This document shows positions 1-7,666 of a DNA stretch of 47,865 nt, piece by piece. A program made the translations under genes and the position numbers. Source of the stretch: Planctomycetia bacterium (lineage in GTDB: Bacteria > Planctomycetota > Planctomycetia > Pirellulales > Thermoguttaceae); the NCBI GenBank assembly GCA_030537455.1, contig JAUNMR010000009.1, positions 1 to 47,865 on the forward strand, read 5' to 3'. The notes beneath the pieces are model-generated. The model saw only the letters and a program-made list of their open reading frames with translations, did not search any database and had not been told where the DNA came from. Numbering within the stretch: position 1 is the stretch's first letter; every line of letters begins with the position of its first letter.

Positions 1-1
1 G

Positions 2-24
2 CGCCACGGGCTTTGCCCGTGGCG
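2..24. other. Short GC-rich hairpin at the window edge
   Basis: A perfect 9-bp stem (CGCCACGGG / CCCGTGGCG) encloses a 5-base loop and is followed by TAAAAAAA. It may be the end of a terminator or a dispersed hairpin belonging to a gene left of the window; the gene it serves cannot be seen. Confidence 0.4.
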
Positions 25-64
25 TAAAAAAACGCAGAGCGGGCGTGATAGCGGGTTGGTGGTT

Positions 65-93
65 TTGGTCGGTGGGTTAGCTAGGCGTATAAT
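65..93 (+). promoter_or_regulatory. Likely sigma-70 type promoter of the caspase/FGE gene
   Basis: TTGGTC (65-70) and TATAAT (88-93) are separated by 17 bases. This predicts a leader of about 200 nt before the GTG start at 299. The rest of 94-298 shows no gene; a weaker TACAAT lies at 210-215. Confidence 0.5.
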
Positions 94-298
94 AGGGCGT
101 CTGGGCGCTGAAGCGGCTGGTTCGTTTTATCCGGAGGCTGAATCGTTATCTTGGGGAAGATTTCTACATTTAATCCACTTGCCACGCTTTTAAATTTGCC
201 TAACCGTGGTACAATGGCGTGAAAGAACGTTGGCGTTTCGTTAGACGCTGGCGTGCAAGAACTAGGCGTCAGTTGACAAAGAAACAAAGAGGCTAGAC

Positions 299-3200
299 GT
301 GCAAGAGAATCGACACAGAAGCATAGCGGCGCTTTCGCTTTTTGCGTTAGGCTTGGCTGCATGTGGTATTCTTTTTGGTTTATCGAGCGTACGCGCGGCG
401 GGTCAGAGCGGCTCGAATGTTCGCGGCAAGGGTTTGGGGGACGCTAAGCCGATCGTTATTGAGGGGAAGGCGGACAAGGACGTGCATGTGACGTCCGGCT
501 GGAAGCTCTTTCTGGTCGGGACGAATCAATATGACAATATGGACGAGGAAAACGATCTTCACTATGCCGTCAAAGACGTAAAGGCCTTAGAGGAGCGGTT
601 TATTGAATTAGGCGTTCCTGCGACGAATATAACGATTCTCACTACGGGCGCACGTCGCAATTTGATTCCCAATAAGAGCAACATCGAATCGGCCTTTGAG
701 CGTTTTATTGCGAGTCTTAAACCAGGGGACTGTGCTTTTGTCTACCTGAGCGGTCATGGTTTTCGCTTTGAACGTGAAAAGCGCACTTACTATGCTCCCC
801 AGGACGTTGACGTAACGTCCAAGTCGTCAATTGAAGAAACGTCGATCTCAATTGACGATATGATGACCGCGTTGAACGATAGCGCCGCGAATCTCAAGTG
901 GATGACGGTCGACGCGTGTCGCAACGACCCGACGAAATATATGGACGACGAGCCGAATCCTGTTAATAAGGACATGAAGAGTATAGGCGTCGCCAAGGAC
1001 TGTATTGTCGACTCCTCTGGTCTTCCGAAAACCTTTATCTTTATGCAGGGCTGTGAAGACGGTCAGTGTTCGATCGAATCTCCGGAACTAGAGCAAGGTC
1101 TTATGACCTACTCGCTATTGGAGGCTCTTAGCTACGACGACAACCCGGTGGATCGGTCGGAACAGTTCGAAATAAAGCTGGTCGACCTTTTGAGCTACGT
1201 GCAGACGCGCACGGAGGAACTAGCGAGTCGTTGTCGCGACCGTTCGAATAAGCCGTGTGTCCAAAAGCCGGCGATAACCAATTACAGCCTTCAAAACGCG
1301 ACCTTTTTAAAGGATCTGCGTGTCGGTGGACTCACGCGCGACCAGTGGCAAGAGGTAAAGAACTTCGAAAACTATATTTCCAATGGCGATATCGAACGAG
1401 CAGAGGAATCCCTTGTAACGATCGCAGGTTTTTACCCAGAGGGCACGGCGTCGGAGAAATACAAGCAGCTCAATGAGAAGCTCCAGGAAGCGAAGCGTCA
1501 GCAGGAAGAGAACGACGAGTTAGCGAAGAAGAAGCAAAAGGCGGAAGAATTCTATACAAACGCGCAGACAGCGTTCAAGGCGAAGAACTTTGCGGAAGCG
1601 TTAACGTATATAGACGAAGCGATCAAACGAGTTCCGGATTCAAAATATAAGGAATTTCGTACAGACACGCTCAAAGTCGGCGTGACGGCGGCGGTTAAAC
1701 AGGCGATAAGCAACCGTGACTTTGAGAAAGCTGAAAGTTTGAATGAACTTTTGTCGGAGCTAGACGCGAATGCGGCGTCGAACTACGAGCGTCAAATAGC
1801 GGCATTGAAGCCGACTCCCCCCAAGCCGGAGACGTCGGTGACTCCCAATCCCCCCGTTACTCCAGACAAACCAAATCCGACGTCCCAGCCAGAGCCGATA
1901 GTAGATAACAGCGGAAACAAAGCGGGCGACCTTAAAACGCTGACAATCGCGGGGGTTAAAGTGAACTTCCGCTGGGCGCCAGCGGGAACGTTCCAGATGG
2001 GCAGTCCGGAGAGCGAGGTAGGACATTACGATGACGAGACCCAACACACAGTCACGCTAAGCAAGGGTTTCTGGATCGCAGAGACCGAAACGACGCAGGA
2101 ACTTTGGGAAGCGGTGATGGGTAAGAATCCCAGTTCTTTCAAAGGCGATAAACAGTTACCGGTAGATTATGTTAGTTGGGGGGCTTGCCAAGATTTTGTT
2201 GTGATACTCAACGCCAGTTACAGTAGCGCGTTGCCAAGTGGTTACAAATACGCCATGCCGACGGAAGCCCAGTGGGAATACGCTTGCCGCGCTGGTACAA
2301 CGACGCCTTTTAACTTCGGTTCCGTCCTAAACGGCGATAAGGCGAACTGCGACGGTAATTACCCATATGGCACAAGTACAAAGGGCGCATACAAAGAGAA
2401 GACGACGCCGGTGAAGAGCTATGCCCCGAATGACTGGGGGCTGTACGACATGCACGGCAACGTGTTGGAATGGTGCGCGGACTGGTTTGGCTCGGATTAC
2501 TACACGAGCTCGTCCGCCACGACTGACCCGGCGGGACCGGGGAGCGGCTCTTCCCGCGTCTTGCGCGGCGGCTCCGGGCGCGACGACGCCGTGTACTGCC
2601 GGTCGGCGCACCGGGGCTACTACGAGTCGGGGGACTGGAGCATCTACTTCGGGTTCCGGCTTGCCCTAGTCCGGGATTCTCAAGCGCAAGACGCTCAAAC
2701 CACAAACTCCACAACTGTGCAAAATTATCCTAGTGACTATGCTCCAGAAGTCACGGTCAAAGCGGGCGCCCTCAAAACGCTGACAATCGCGGGGGTTAAA
2801 GTGAACTTCCACTGGGCGCCAGCCGGAACGTTCCAGATGGGCAGTCCGACGAGCGAGAAATCTCGTAGCTCTAATGAGACGCAACACGAAGTTACGCTAA
2901 CGAAAGGTTTCTGGGTAGCAGAGACGGAAACGACGCAGGAACTTTGGGAGGCGGTGATGGGTAATAATCCCAGTCATTTCAATGGCGATAAACAGCTACC
3001 AGTGGAGCATCTTAGTTGGAACGATTGCCAAGAATTTGTTCAGAAGCTCAACGCCAGTTACAGTAGTGCGTTGCCAAGTGGTTACAAATACGCCATGCCG
3101 ACAGAAGCACAGTGGGAGTATGCGTGTCGTGCCGGTACAACGACGGCATATAACTTTGGTACAACGTGGGACAATAGCAAGGCGAATAACGGCTCATCGA

Positions 3201-3475
3201 CCAAGCCGGTGAAGAGTTACTCCCCGAATGACTGGGGTTTGTACGACATGCACGGCAACGTGAACGAATGGTGCGCGGACAGGTTTGACGAAGATTACTA
3301 CACGAGCTCGTCCGCCACGACTGACCCGGCGGGGCCGGAGAGCGGCTCTAACCGCGTCCTGCGCGGCGGCTCCTGGAGCCTCGACGCCGAGGGCTGCCGG
3401 TCAGCGATCCGGTTCAGCAGCACGCCGGAGTACCTGCGCGTCAACTGCGGGTTCCGGCTTGCCCTAGTCCGGTAG
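299..3475 (+). CDS. Secreted caspase-like protease with two tandem FGE/C-type-lectin-fold domains; likely DGR target
   Basis: The protein has 1058 aa and starts at GTG, with AAAGAGG seven bases upstream. The N-terminus is a signal peptide; LAAC with Cys22 could be a lipobox, or cleavage may follow VRAA near residue 34. Residues about 66-330 form a peptidase C14 (caspase-like) domain with both catalytic residues: His153 in SGHGF and Cys207 in VDACRND. A charged helical, TPR-like stretch (about 345-505) and a Pro/Thr linker follow. Two formylglycine-generating-enzyme-like domains occupy about 541-792 and 821-1058. Each keeps the fold motifs (MGSP, ETETTQ.LW, MPTEAQWEYACRAGT, GLYDMHGNV, RVLRGGS, GFRLAL), but the first cysteine of the FGE active pair is Asp or Leu, so sulfatase oxidation is unlikely. 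The last 47 codons of each domain show adenine-type hypervariation. My inference is a diversified ligand-binding tail attached to a protease effector. Confidence 0.9.
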   Translation: MQENRHRSIAALSLFALGLAACGILFGLSSVRAAGQSGSNVRGKGLGDAKPIVIEGKADKDVHVTSGWKLFLVGTNQYDNMDEENDLHYAVKDVKALEERFIELGVPATNITILTTGARRNLIPNKSNIESAFERFIASLKPGDCAFVYLSGHGFRFEREKRTYYAPQDVDVTSKSSIEETSISIDDMMTALNDSAANLKWMTVDACRNDPTKYMDDEPNPVNKDMKSIGVAKDCIVDSSGLPKTFIFMQGCEDGQCSIESPELEQGLMTYSLLEALSYDDNPVDRSEQFEIKLVDLLSYVQTRTEELASRCRDRSNKPCVQKPAITNYSLQNATFLKDLRVGGLTRDQWQEVKNFENYISNGDIERAEESLVTIAGFYPEGTASEKYKQLNEKLQEAKRQQEENDELAKKKQKAEEFYTNAQTAFKAKNFAEALTYIDEAIKRVPDSKYKEFRTDTLKVGVTAAVKQAISNRDFEKAESLNELLSELDANAASNYERQIAALKPTPPKPETSVTPNPPVTPDKPNPTSQPEPIVDNSGNKAGDLKTLTIAGVKVNFRWAPAGTFQMGSPESEVGHYDDETQHTVTLSKGFWIAETETTQELWEAVMGKNPSSFKGDKQLPVDYVSWGACQDFVVILNASYSSALPSGYKYAMPTEAQWEYACRAGTTTPFNFGSVLNGDKANCDGNYPYGTSTKGAYKEKTTPVKSYAPNDWGLYDMHGNVLEWCADWFGSDYYTSSSATTDPAGPGSGSSRVLRGGSGRDDAVYCRSAHRGYYESGDWSIYFGFRLALVRDSQAQDAQTTNSTTVQNYPSDYAPEVTVKAGALKTLTIAGVKVNFHWAPAGTFQMGSPTSEKSRSSNETQHEVTLTKGFWVAETETTQELWEAVMGNNPSHFNGDKQLPVEHLSWNDCQEFVQKLNASYSSALPSGYKYAMPTEAQWEYACRAGTTTAYNFGTTWDNSKANNGSSTKPVKSYSPNDWGLYDMHGNVNEWCADRFDEDYYTSSSATTDPAGPESGSNRVLRGGSWSLDAEGCRSAIRFSSTPEYLRVNCGFRLALVR
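2534..2674 (+). other. Candidate DGR variable region 1 (internal copy)
   Basis: This covers codons 746-792 of the caspase/FGE gene, the C-terminal part of FGE domain 1. It aligns without gaps to 3332-3472. The copies differ at 32 of 141 bases: 30 at codon positions 1 or 2, only two at position 3, and those two are A/G. Variable codons end in a fixed C or G, as expected when AAC- or AAG-like template codons are copied with adenine mutagenesis. The invariant frame (RVLRGGS, CRSA, GFRLALVR) matches known FGE-type DGR variable proteins. The segment is richer in GC than the genes around it. Confidence 0.75.
3332..3472 (+). other. Candidate DGR variable region 2 (C-terminal copy)
   Basis: This covers codons 1012-1058 and ends exactly at the TAG stop. 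It is the counterpart of 2534-2674, with the same invariant codons and substitutions confined almost entirely to first and second codon positions. Its 3' end (GGGTTCCGGCTTGCCC and on to the stop) is identical between the copies and would be the initiation-of-mutagenic-homing segment. A small hairpin follows at once, as in characterised DGRs, which favours this copy as the active acceptor. Confidence 0.75.
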
Positions 3476-3488
3476 CGTTACCTTCCGG

Positions 3489-3504
3489 GGGCGCGTAAGC
3501 GCCC
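3489..3504 (+). other. Hairpin just after VR2, DGR-style IMH cruciform
   Basis: GGGCGC-GTAA-GCGCCC forms a perfect 6-bp stem with a four-base GNRA-type loop, starting 13 bases after the stop codon. In the Bordetella phage DGR a hairpin with a GAAA tetraloop at the equivalent place stimulates retrohoming. There is no T-run after it, so it is not a terminator. Confidence 0.55.
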
Positions 3505-3550
3505 GCAGTATGGAGGCATAGGTTTGCGTACAGTTAACGGGAGCGTACCA

Positions 3551-3694
3551 ATCCACGTCAAAGGGCTTGGCGGAGCCAAGCCGGCGTGGATTGTGGACGC
3601 GGATACTACCAGCGCGGCGTCCTTTAAAAAATTTTTAGCAGGGGGTTCACCCCCCTGCTAAAAATTTTTCGCCTTTTCGCACCGCGAAAAGGCG
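3551..3694. repeat. Cluster of three strong hairpins
   Basis: (1) 3551-3591: ATCCACG/CGTGGAT encloses GGCTTGGC-GGA-GCCAAGCC. (2) 3627-3669: a 19-bp perfect stem (core AGCAGGGGG / CCCCCTGCT flanked by A and T runs) with a TTCAC loop. (3) 3670-3694: CGCCTTTTCGC-ACC-GCGAAAAGGCG. The second has A/T runs on both sides and could terminate transcription in either direction. The rest of the 608-bp gap up to 4083 holds no convincing gene; a 14-bp palindrome TTCCAGCGCTGGAA lies at 3787-3800. Confidence 0.7.
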
Positions 3695-4083
3695 CGCGTA
3701 AAAAAGCGCTGTAATTGATACAGTGGTTACAATTAATCAAATTGCATTGTGGAGCTATTATTTATTATACCACACAAATAAGGAAGTTCCAGCGCTGGAA
3801 AAAACTCTGGAAGGTCTTACCATGTTCGCCTATACGTGAAATCAAGTGATTTCCGTCAAGGTAGTCGCGACGAGACGCGCGAGGTAATTTGCCGCTACAC
3901 GACGCTTAGGCGCTGGCAGAAAAAGCAATACTCGACAGTTGCTGATCACAACTCTCTTCCGGTTACGTAAAGACGTTGCTTTGCAATTTCTTTCTCCCCA
4001 GTTGGTAGGGATCTTAATAAGAGGCAAATCTGCGTCAATGGAACTAGAATCTAGATTCTGTCGGGGACGGTTACGAAACCGCT

Positions 4084-4917
4084 TTAGTTCCCTTCGGACA
4101 TTTTACTTCCGATGTAAAAAGCGAGCACGCCAAAGGTTAGCGGCGTGCGACGCGTGGTTTTCAGACCGTTTTGCGCCATGGCGTCGAGGATGATTTGCGG
4201 CTTGTCGAATTGCTCCACGCTTTCGGGCAGGTATCGATACGCCTCGGCGTTGCTCTTGGAGACTTTCTGTCCGATCCACGGTAGAATGTGGTGAAAATAG
4301 AAATGAAAGATCGGCGCAAAGAGAGGAAATTTCGTTGGCGTAAATTCCAGAATCGCCACGCATCCGCCGGGTCGACAAACCCTCGCCATTTCCGCTATTC
4401 CCTTTTCTAGATCGACCATATTGCGTAGTCCAAAAGAGATTGTAACAGCGTCGAACGCGGCGTCGTCGAAAGGTAGCGCGCAACCGTCCGCTTCGAGAAA
4501 TTCCACCGTCTGTAGCGCGTTGGCGTCAGACGCGAGGTTGAATCTCTTGGCAACTTTTTCCCGCGCCAGAACCAGCATTTCCGGGGTAAAGTCGACGCCG
4601 ACCTGTCGTAACGTTCGCGACTTGTTGAAACCGCGTCGGCGCCATTGTCGGCGTTGCTCGATAATCACGTCCCCAGTGCCGGTGGCGACGTCAAGGGTCT
4701 GCAGAGGTCGCGACGCGTCAAGCGCCTGCACGACGTCCAAGCGCTTATAAACTTCCGCGACAAATCGTCGACGCCAGTATTTTGCCAGACCGACCGAGAG
4801 CAGATTATTGAGGAAATCGTACTTTGGCGCAATTTCCCCAAACATCTGTTGTACGCGCACGGCGGATTTGTCGACCTGCTTTTTTTGCTCGACTGTGGCT
4901 TCGGCGTCTTTTGCCAT
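4084..4917 (-). CDS. menG: Demethylmenaquinone methyltransferase (UbiE/MenG family)
   Basis: The 277-aa protein is a class I SAM-dependent methyltransferase that C-methylates demethylmenaquinone in the last step of menaquinone synthesis. The SAM motif LDVATGTGD lies near residue 75, the family signature SFGLRNM and ARVCRPGG in the middle, and the MenG-specific segment SKSNAEAYRYLPES toward the C-terminus. Length is slightly above the usual 230-250 aa because of a charged N-terminal extension of about 20 residues and a short insertion after the SAM motif. AAGGAA precedes the ATG. It is divergent from comB, with 159 bp between the starts, and no other menaquinone gene is in view. A UbiE role in ubiquinone synthesis is less likely in a planctomycete. 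Confidence 0.9.
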   Translation of the reverse strand: MAKDAEATVEQKKQVDKSAVRVQQMFGEIAPKYDFLNNLLSVGLAKYWRRRFVAEVYKRLDVVQALDASRPLQTLDVATGTGDVIIEQRRQWRRRGFNKSRTLRQVGVDFTPEMLVLAREKVAKRFNLASDANALQTVEFLEADGCALPFDDAAFDAVTISFGLRNMVDLEKGIAEMARVCRPGGCVAILEFTPTKFPLFAPIFHFYFHHILPWIGQKVSKSNAEAYRYLPESVEQFDKPQIILDAMAQNGLKTTRRTPLTFGVLAFYIGSKMSEGN

Positions 4918-4978
4918 CTGGATTTTTCCTTATAATACACTACCACGCTTGCGTTGTGTCATTCCGACTTGCGTCGCG

Positions 4979-5008
4979 TTGACGCGTCGGTTCAATGCAG
5001 GTTATTAT
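4979..5008 (+). promoter_or_regulatory. Promoter of comB
   Basis: TTGACG (4979-4984) and TATTAT (5003-5008) are 18 bases apart, about 70 bases before the comB start. This is one of the best -35/-10 pairs in the window. Confidence 0.55.
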
Positions 5009-5076
5009 AGCGCGCTTGAACGATTCGACCAGTCGCGGTCGGCGCGTTTCGACCTTTTGGGAAGGACGATTCCTTA

Positions 5077-5820
5077 ATGCGTATCGACGTATACCCATTG
5101 CCGGATATGGCGTACGATTTGCCGCTCGACGGCATTGCGATCGCAATCGACCAGCTTCGCGCGACCACGACGATAACCACGGCGCTTGCTAATGGCGCGC
5201 GTCGAGTGATTCCCTTTGAAACAGTCGACCAAGCTCTTCAAGCCAAGAGCGCTCTTCAGGCGACGCATTGCGCGTCAGAGCTTATTCTCGGCGGCGAGCG
5301 CGAGGGGAAATTAATTCCCGGTTTCGACCTGGATAATTCCCCGTGCGCCTATACGCGCGAGCGCGTGCAGGATAAGACTTTGCTCTTTACCACCACCAAC
5401 GGTACGCGAACGATTCTCGCGTGTCGCGGCGTTGTGCTTCTGGCGTCCTTTGTGAATCTCGACGCGGTAGTTCGACGCGTTCTGGCGGAAGATCGAGAAC
5501 TTCTTTCGATTCTCTGCGCTGGTACCGGCGGTAATTTTACCGAAGAGGATCTATTAGTCGCCGGAGCGCTGGTAGAGCGAATTTCTCGCGCGAAAGAGTC
5601 AGTCGATCTAAACGTTCAGGCGGAAGTATCGAGCGAACAGTGGCGCGTTGCGAGCGAACGACCGCTTGTGGAATCTTTGCGCGCGAGTCTGGGCGGTCGC
5701 AATTTGCGTCGCATTGGCTTGGACGCAGACGTCGTCTTTTCCTCCAACCTCAACGCCTTTGACGTCGTGGCGGAATTCCGCGTCGGCGAAGTGCGTTTGG
5801 AGCAATCCTTCACGGCGTAG
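5077..5820 (+). CDS. comB: 2-phosphosulfolactate phosphatase family protein (ComB)
   Basis: The 247-aa protein has the ComB signatures in order: IDQLRATTTI near residue 28, GGERE.KLIPGFDLDNSP near 72-90, TTTNGT near 107, and CAGTGGNFTEED near 150. In methanogens ComB dephosphorylates 2-phospho-3-sulfolactate on the way to coenzyme M. Many bacteria carry the family without coenzyme M, where the substrate is probably sulfolactate-related but unproved. No comA or comC is visible. The Shine-Dalgarno AAGGA (5062-5066) can pair with TCCTT (5071-5075) right before the ATG, giving a small hairpin that could damp initiation. Only 93 bp separate it from glyQS, so the two may be co-transcribed. Confidence 0.88.
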   Translation: MRIDVYPLPDMAYDLPLDGIAIAIDQLRATTTITTALANGARRVIPFETVDQALQAKSALQATHCASELILGGEREGKLIPGFDLDNSPCAYTRERVQDKTLLFTTTNGTRTILACRGVVLLASFVNLDAVVRRVLAEDRELLSILCAGTGGNFTEEDLLVAGALVERISRAKESVDLNVQAEVSSEQWRVASERPLVESLRASLGGRNLRRIGLDADVVFSSNLNAFDVVAEFRVGEVRLEQSFTA

Positions 5821-5913
5821 CGCAGTCAACCCCGACGCGCTAGCGCGTTTAGCGACGTTGAGACGCCTTGGCGTCGCAGTTATTTGACGTAATTAGCAAC
5901 AAGGAAACAAATC

Positions 5914-7560
5914 ATGCGGATGGAAGATTTAGTCGCGCTATGCAAACGACGTGGCTTCTTATTTCAATCGAGCGAAATCTACGGCGGTCTGAACGGTTTT
6001 TGGGATTACGGTCCGCTCGGCGTTCTTCTCAAGCGTAACGTTAAGGACGCGTGGTGGAATGATATGGTCGTCGGTCACAATGAAATGACGGTTCTGCCCG
6101 GCGCGCCTGGTAAGTTTGAAATGACTGGCTTGGACTGCTCGATTATTATGCATCCGCAAGTGTGGAAATGCTCCGGTCATTACGACCTTTTCCACGATTT
6201 CATGATCGACTGTCGCGAAACGAAGAAACGCTATCGTTTCGATCATATCAAAGGATCCTGGGTTAAAGGTCTCAAGCACGGAGAAAACGGCGCGCCGGCG
6301 AGCGAAGTTCGCGTCTTTGTGACCACAATTGAGACGGAACAAACACGTGAGGCGTTGGAACAGGCGGCTTTGAAATATTTCGGTCTGCGTAAAAAAGACG
6401 CCGCCTCCCTCGTTTGGGACGAAGACGTCGTGGGAATCGACTCCTTCCCGGACGGCGATTTCTCCAATGTTCTCGGACCGGACGCGAAGCATGTCGGCAC
6501 GTTGACGGAACCTCGCGAATTCAATCTTATGTTCAAAACGATAGTCGGCGCGCTCGGTAGCGACGACGACGCGTCCTTCCTTCGTCCGGAAACGGCGCAG
6601 GGAATTTTCGTCAACTTTAAAAACGTCGTCGATAGCACGCGCGTTCGCGTTCCCTTCGGCGTCGGTCAGATCGGCAAGAGCTTCCGTAACGAGATCACGC
6701 CTCGCAATTTCACGTTCCGTAGTCGAGAATTCGAACAGATGGAAATCGAATTCTTCTGCCATCCGAGCGAATCGGAAGCGTGGTATAAGTTCTGGCGCGA
6801 TCGTCGGTTCCAGTGGTACGTCGATATGGGTCTTGCGAGCGAGCGTCTGAGAATGCGCGAGCACGACAAGGCGGAACTGGCGCATTATTCTGTCGGCACC
6901 GCTGATATCGAATACGCGTTTCCGTTCCTTTCGGAGGGAGAATTCGGCGAACTGGAAGGCGTCGCGCACCGCGGTAACTTCGACCTTCGCTCCCACAGCG
7001 AAGGCAAATTGACGCGCGAAGGAGACGAACTGGTTCTGGAAAAAGACGCCAATGGCGTTCCGAAATGGCGCGGTAGCGGCAAGGATATGTCCTACTTTGA
7101 CGATCTTCGTAAAGAACGTTTTATTCCCCACGTGATCGAACCGTCCTCCGGCGCGGATCGCGCGACCCTGGCGTTCCTGTGCGAAGCCTATAAGGTCGAC
7201 TCTGCTCCGACCGCCGACGGTGGAAAAGAAGAAGAACGCGTCTATCTCAAACTCCATCCGCGCTTGGCGCCTGTCAAGGCGGCGATCTTCCCGCTGGTGA
7301 AAAAGGACGGTATGCCGGAGGTTGCCTCGGAAATTTATGGCGAACTCAAAAAGCGCATGTCGGTTCAATATGATGAGAAAGGCGCGGTCGGTCGACGCTA
7401 TCGTCGTCAGGACGAAATCGGCACTCCGTACTGCATTACCGTCGACGGTCAAACTCTGAAGGACGGTACGGTGACGCTACGCGATCGCGATACGCTCGAG
7501 CAGATTCGCGTAAAGAAAGACGACCTTCTCGCTGAACTGCAAGGGCGTATCGGTCGATAA
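5914..7560 (+). CDS. glyQS: Glycyl-tRNA synthetase, single-chain (alpha2) type
   Basis: The 548-aa protein is a class II aminoacyl-tRNA synthetase that charges tRNA-Gly in the cytoplasm. The N-terminus carries SSEIYGGLNGFWDYGPLG, diagnostic of the single-polypeptide GlyRS. Motif 2 lies around FRNEITPRNFTFRSREFEQME (about 250-272) and motif 3 around HVIEPSSGADRATLAFL (about 408-426), followed by the C-terminal anticodon-binding domain (KLHPRLAPVKAAIFPL onward). Length fits the archaeal/eukaryal-like bacterial form, not the separate GlyQ and GlyS chains. AAGGAAAC precedes the ATG. Codon use is typical of the neighbourhood. Confidence 0.95.
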   Translation: MRMEDLVALCKRRGFLFQSSEIYGGLNGFWDYGPLGVLLKRNVKDAWWNDMVVGHNEMTVLPGAPGKFEMTGLDCSIIMHPQVWKCSGHYDLFHDFMIDCRETKKRYRFDHIKGSWVKGLKHGENGAPASEVRVFVTTIETEQTREALEQAALKYFGLRKKDAASLVWDEDVVGIDSFPDGDFSNVLGPDAKHVGTLTEPREFNLMFKTIVGALGSDDDASFLRPETAQGIFVNFKNVVDSTRVRVPFGVGQIGKSFRNEITPRNFTFRSREFEQMEIEFFCHPSESEAWYKFWRDRRFQWYVDMGLASERLRMREHDKAELAHYSVGTADIEYAFPFLSEGEFGELEGVAHRGNFDLRSHSEGKLTREGDELVLEKDANGVPKWRGSGKDMSYFDDLRKERFIPHVIEPSSGADRATLAFLCEAYKVDSAPTADGGKEEERVYLKLHPRLAPVKAAIFPLVKKDGMPEVASEIYGELKKRMSVQYDEKGAVGRRYRRQDEIGTPYCITVDGQTLKDGTVTLRDRDTLEQIRVKKDDLLAELQGRIGR

Positions 7561-7621
7561 GCCTTAGTAAGCATGATTACCACAGCGCTTTTTTAACGCG
7601 TAGTCGTTTTCGGCGCGTCAC

Positions 7622-7652
7622 AGTCGCCGACGCCTTTTGTACGCCGGCGACT
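7622..7652 (+). promoter_or_regulatory. Hairpin directly upstream of the RBS of the 91-aa gene
   Basis: AGTCGCCG (7622-7629) and CGGCGACT (7645-7652) form an 8-bp stem ending three bases before the AAGGAG ribosome-binding site at 7655-7660. It could be the tail hairpin of glyQS or a 5'UTR structure; it lacks a clear T-run. Confidence 0.4.
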
Positions 7653-7666
7653 ACAAGGAGATTAAC

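Larger units (their letters stand above)
1921..3472 (+). repeat. Tandem duplication of the FGE-fold domain at DNA level
   Basis: Two copies are offset by 840 bases in their first half: 1921-1980 and 2761-2820 differ at only 3 of 60 positions, and 2209-2280 closely matches 3049-3120. A 42-base length difference near 2340-2410 shifts the offset to 798 bases in the second half. The high identity suggests recent duplication or continuing gene conversion. The two ends diverge in a very different pattern, described under the variable regions. Confidence 0.85.

Noticed and set aside
2310..2714. Arg/Ser-rich open frames overlapping the variable region on both strands
   Set aside because: They arise from the high GC and biased codons of the FGE/VR segment and read as low-complexity arginine-rich chains.
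3476..4083. Possible DGR template repeat or accessory gene behind VR2
   Set aside because: I looked for the invariant VR phrases (GCGGCGGCTCC and GGGTTCCGG) on both strands here and elsewhere in the window and found only the two VRs. Open frames here lack RBS and motifs.
5959..7452. 497-codon open frame antisense to glyQS
   Set aside because: It mirrors the strongly biased codons of a certain tRNA synthetase gene, has no recognisable domain and overlaps it completely.
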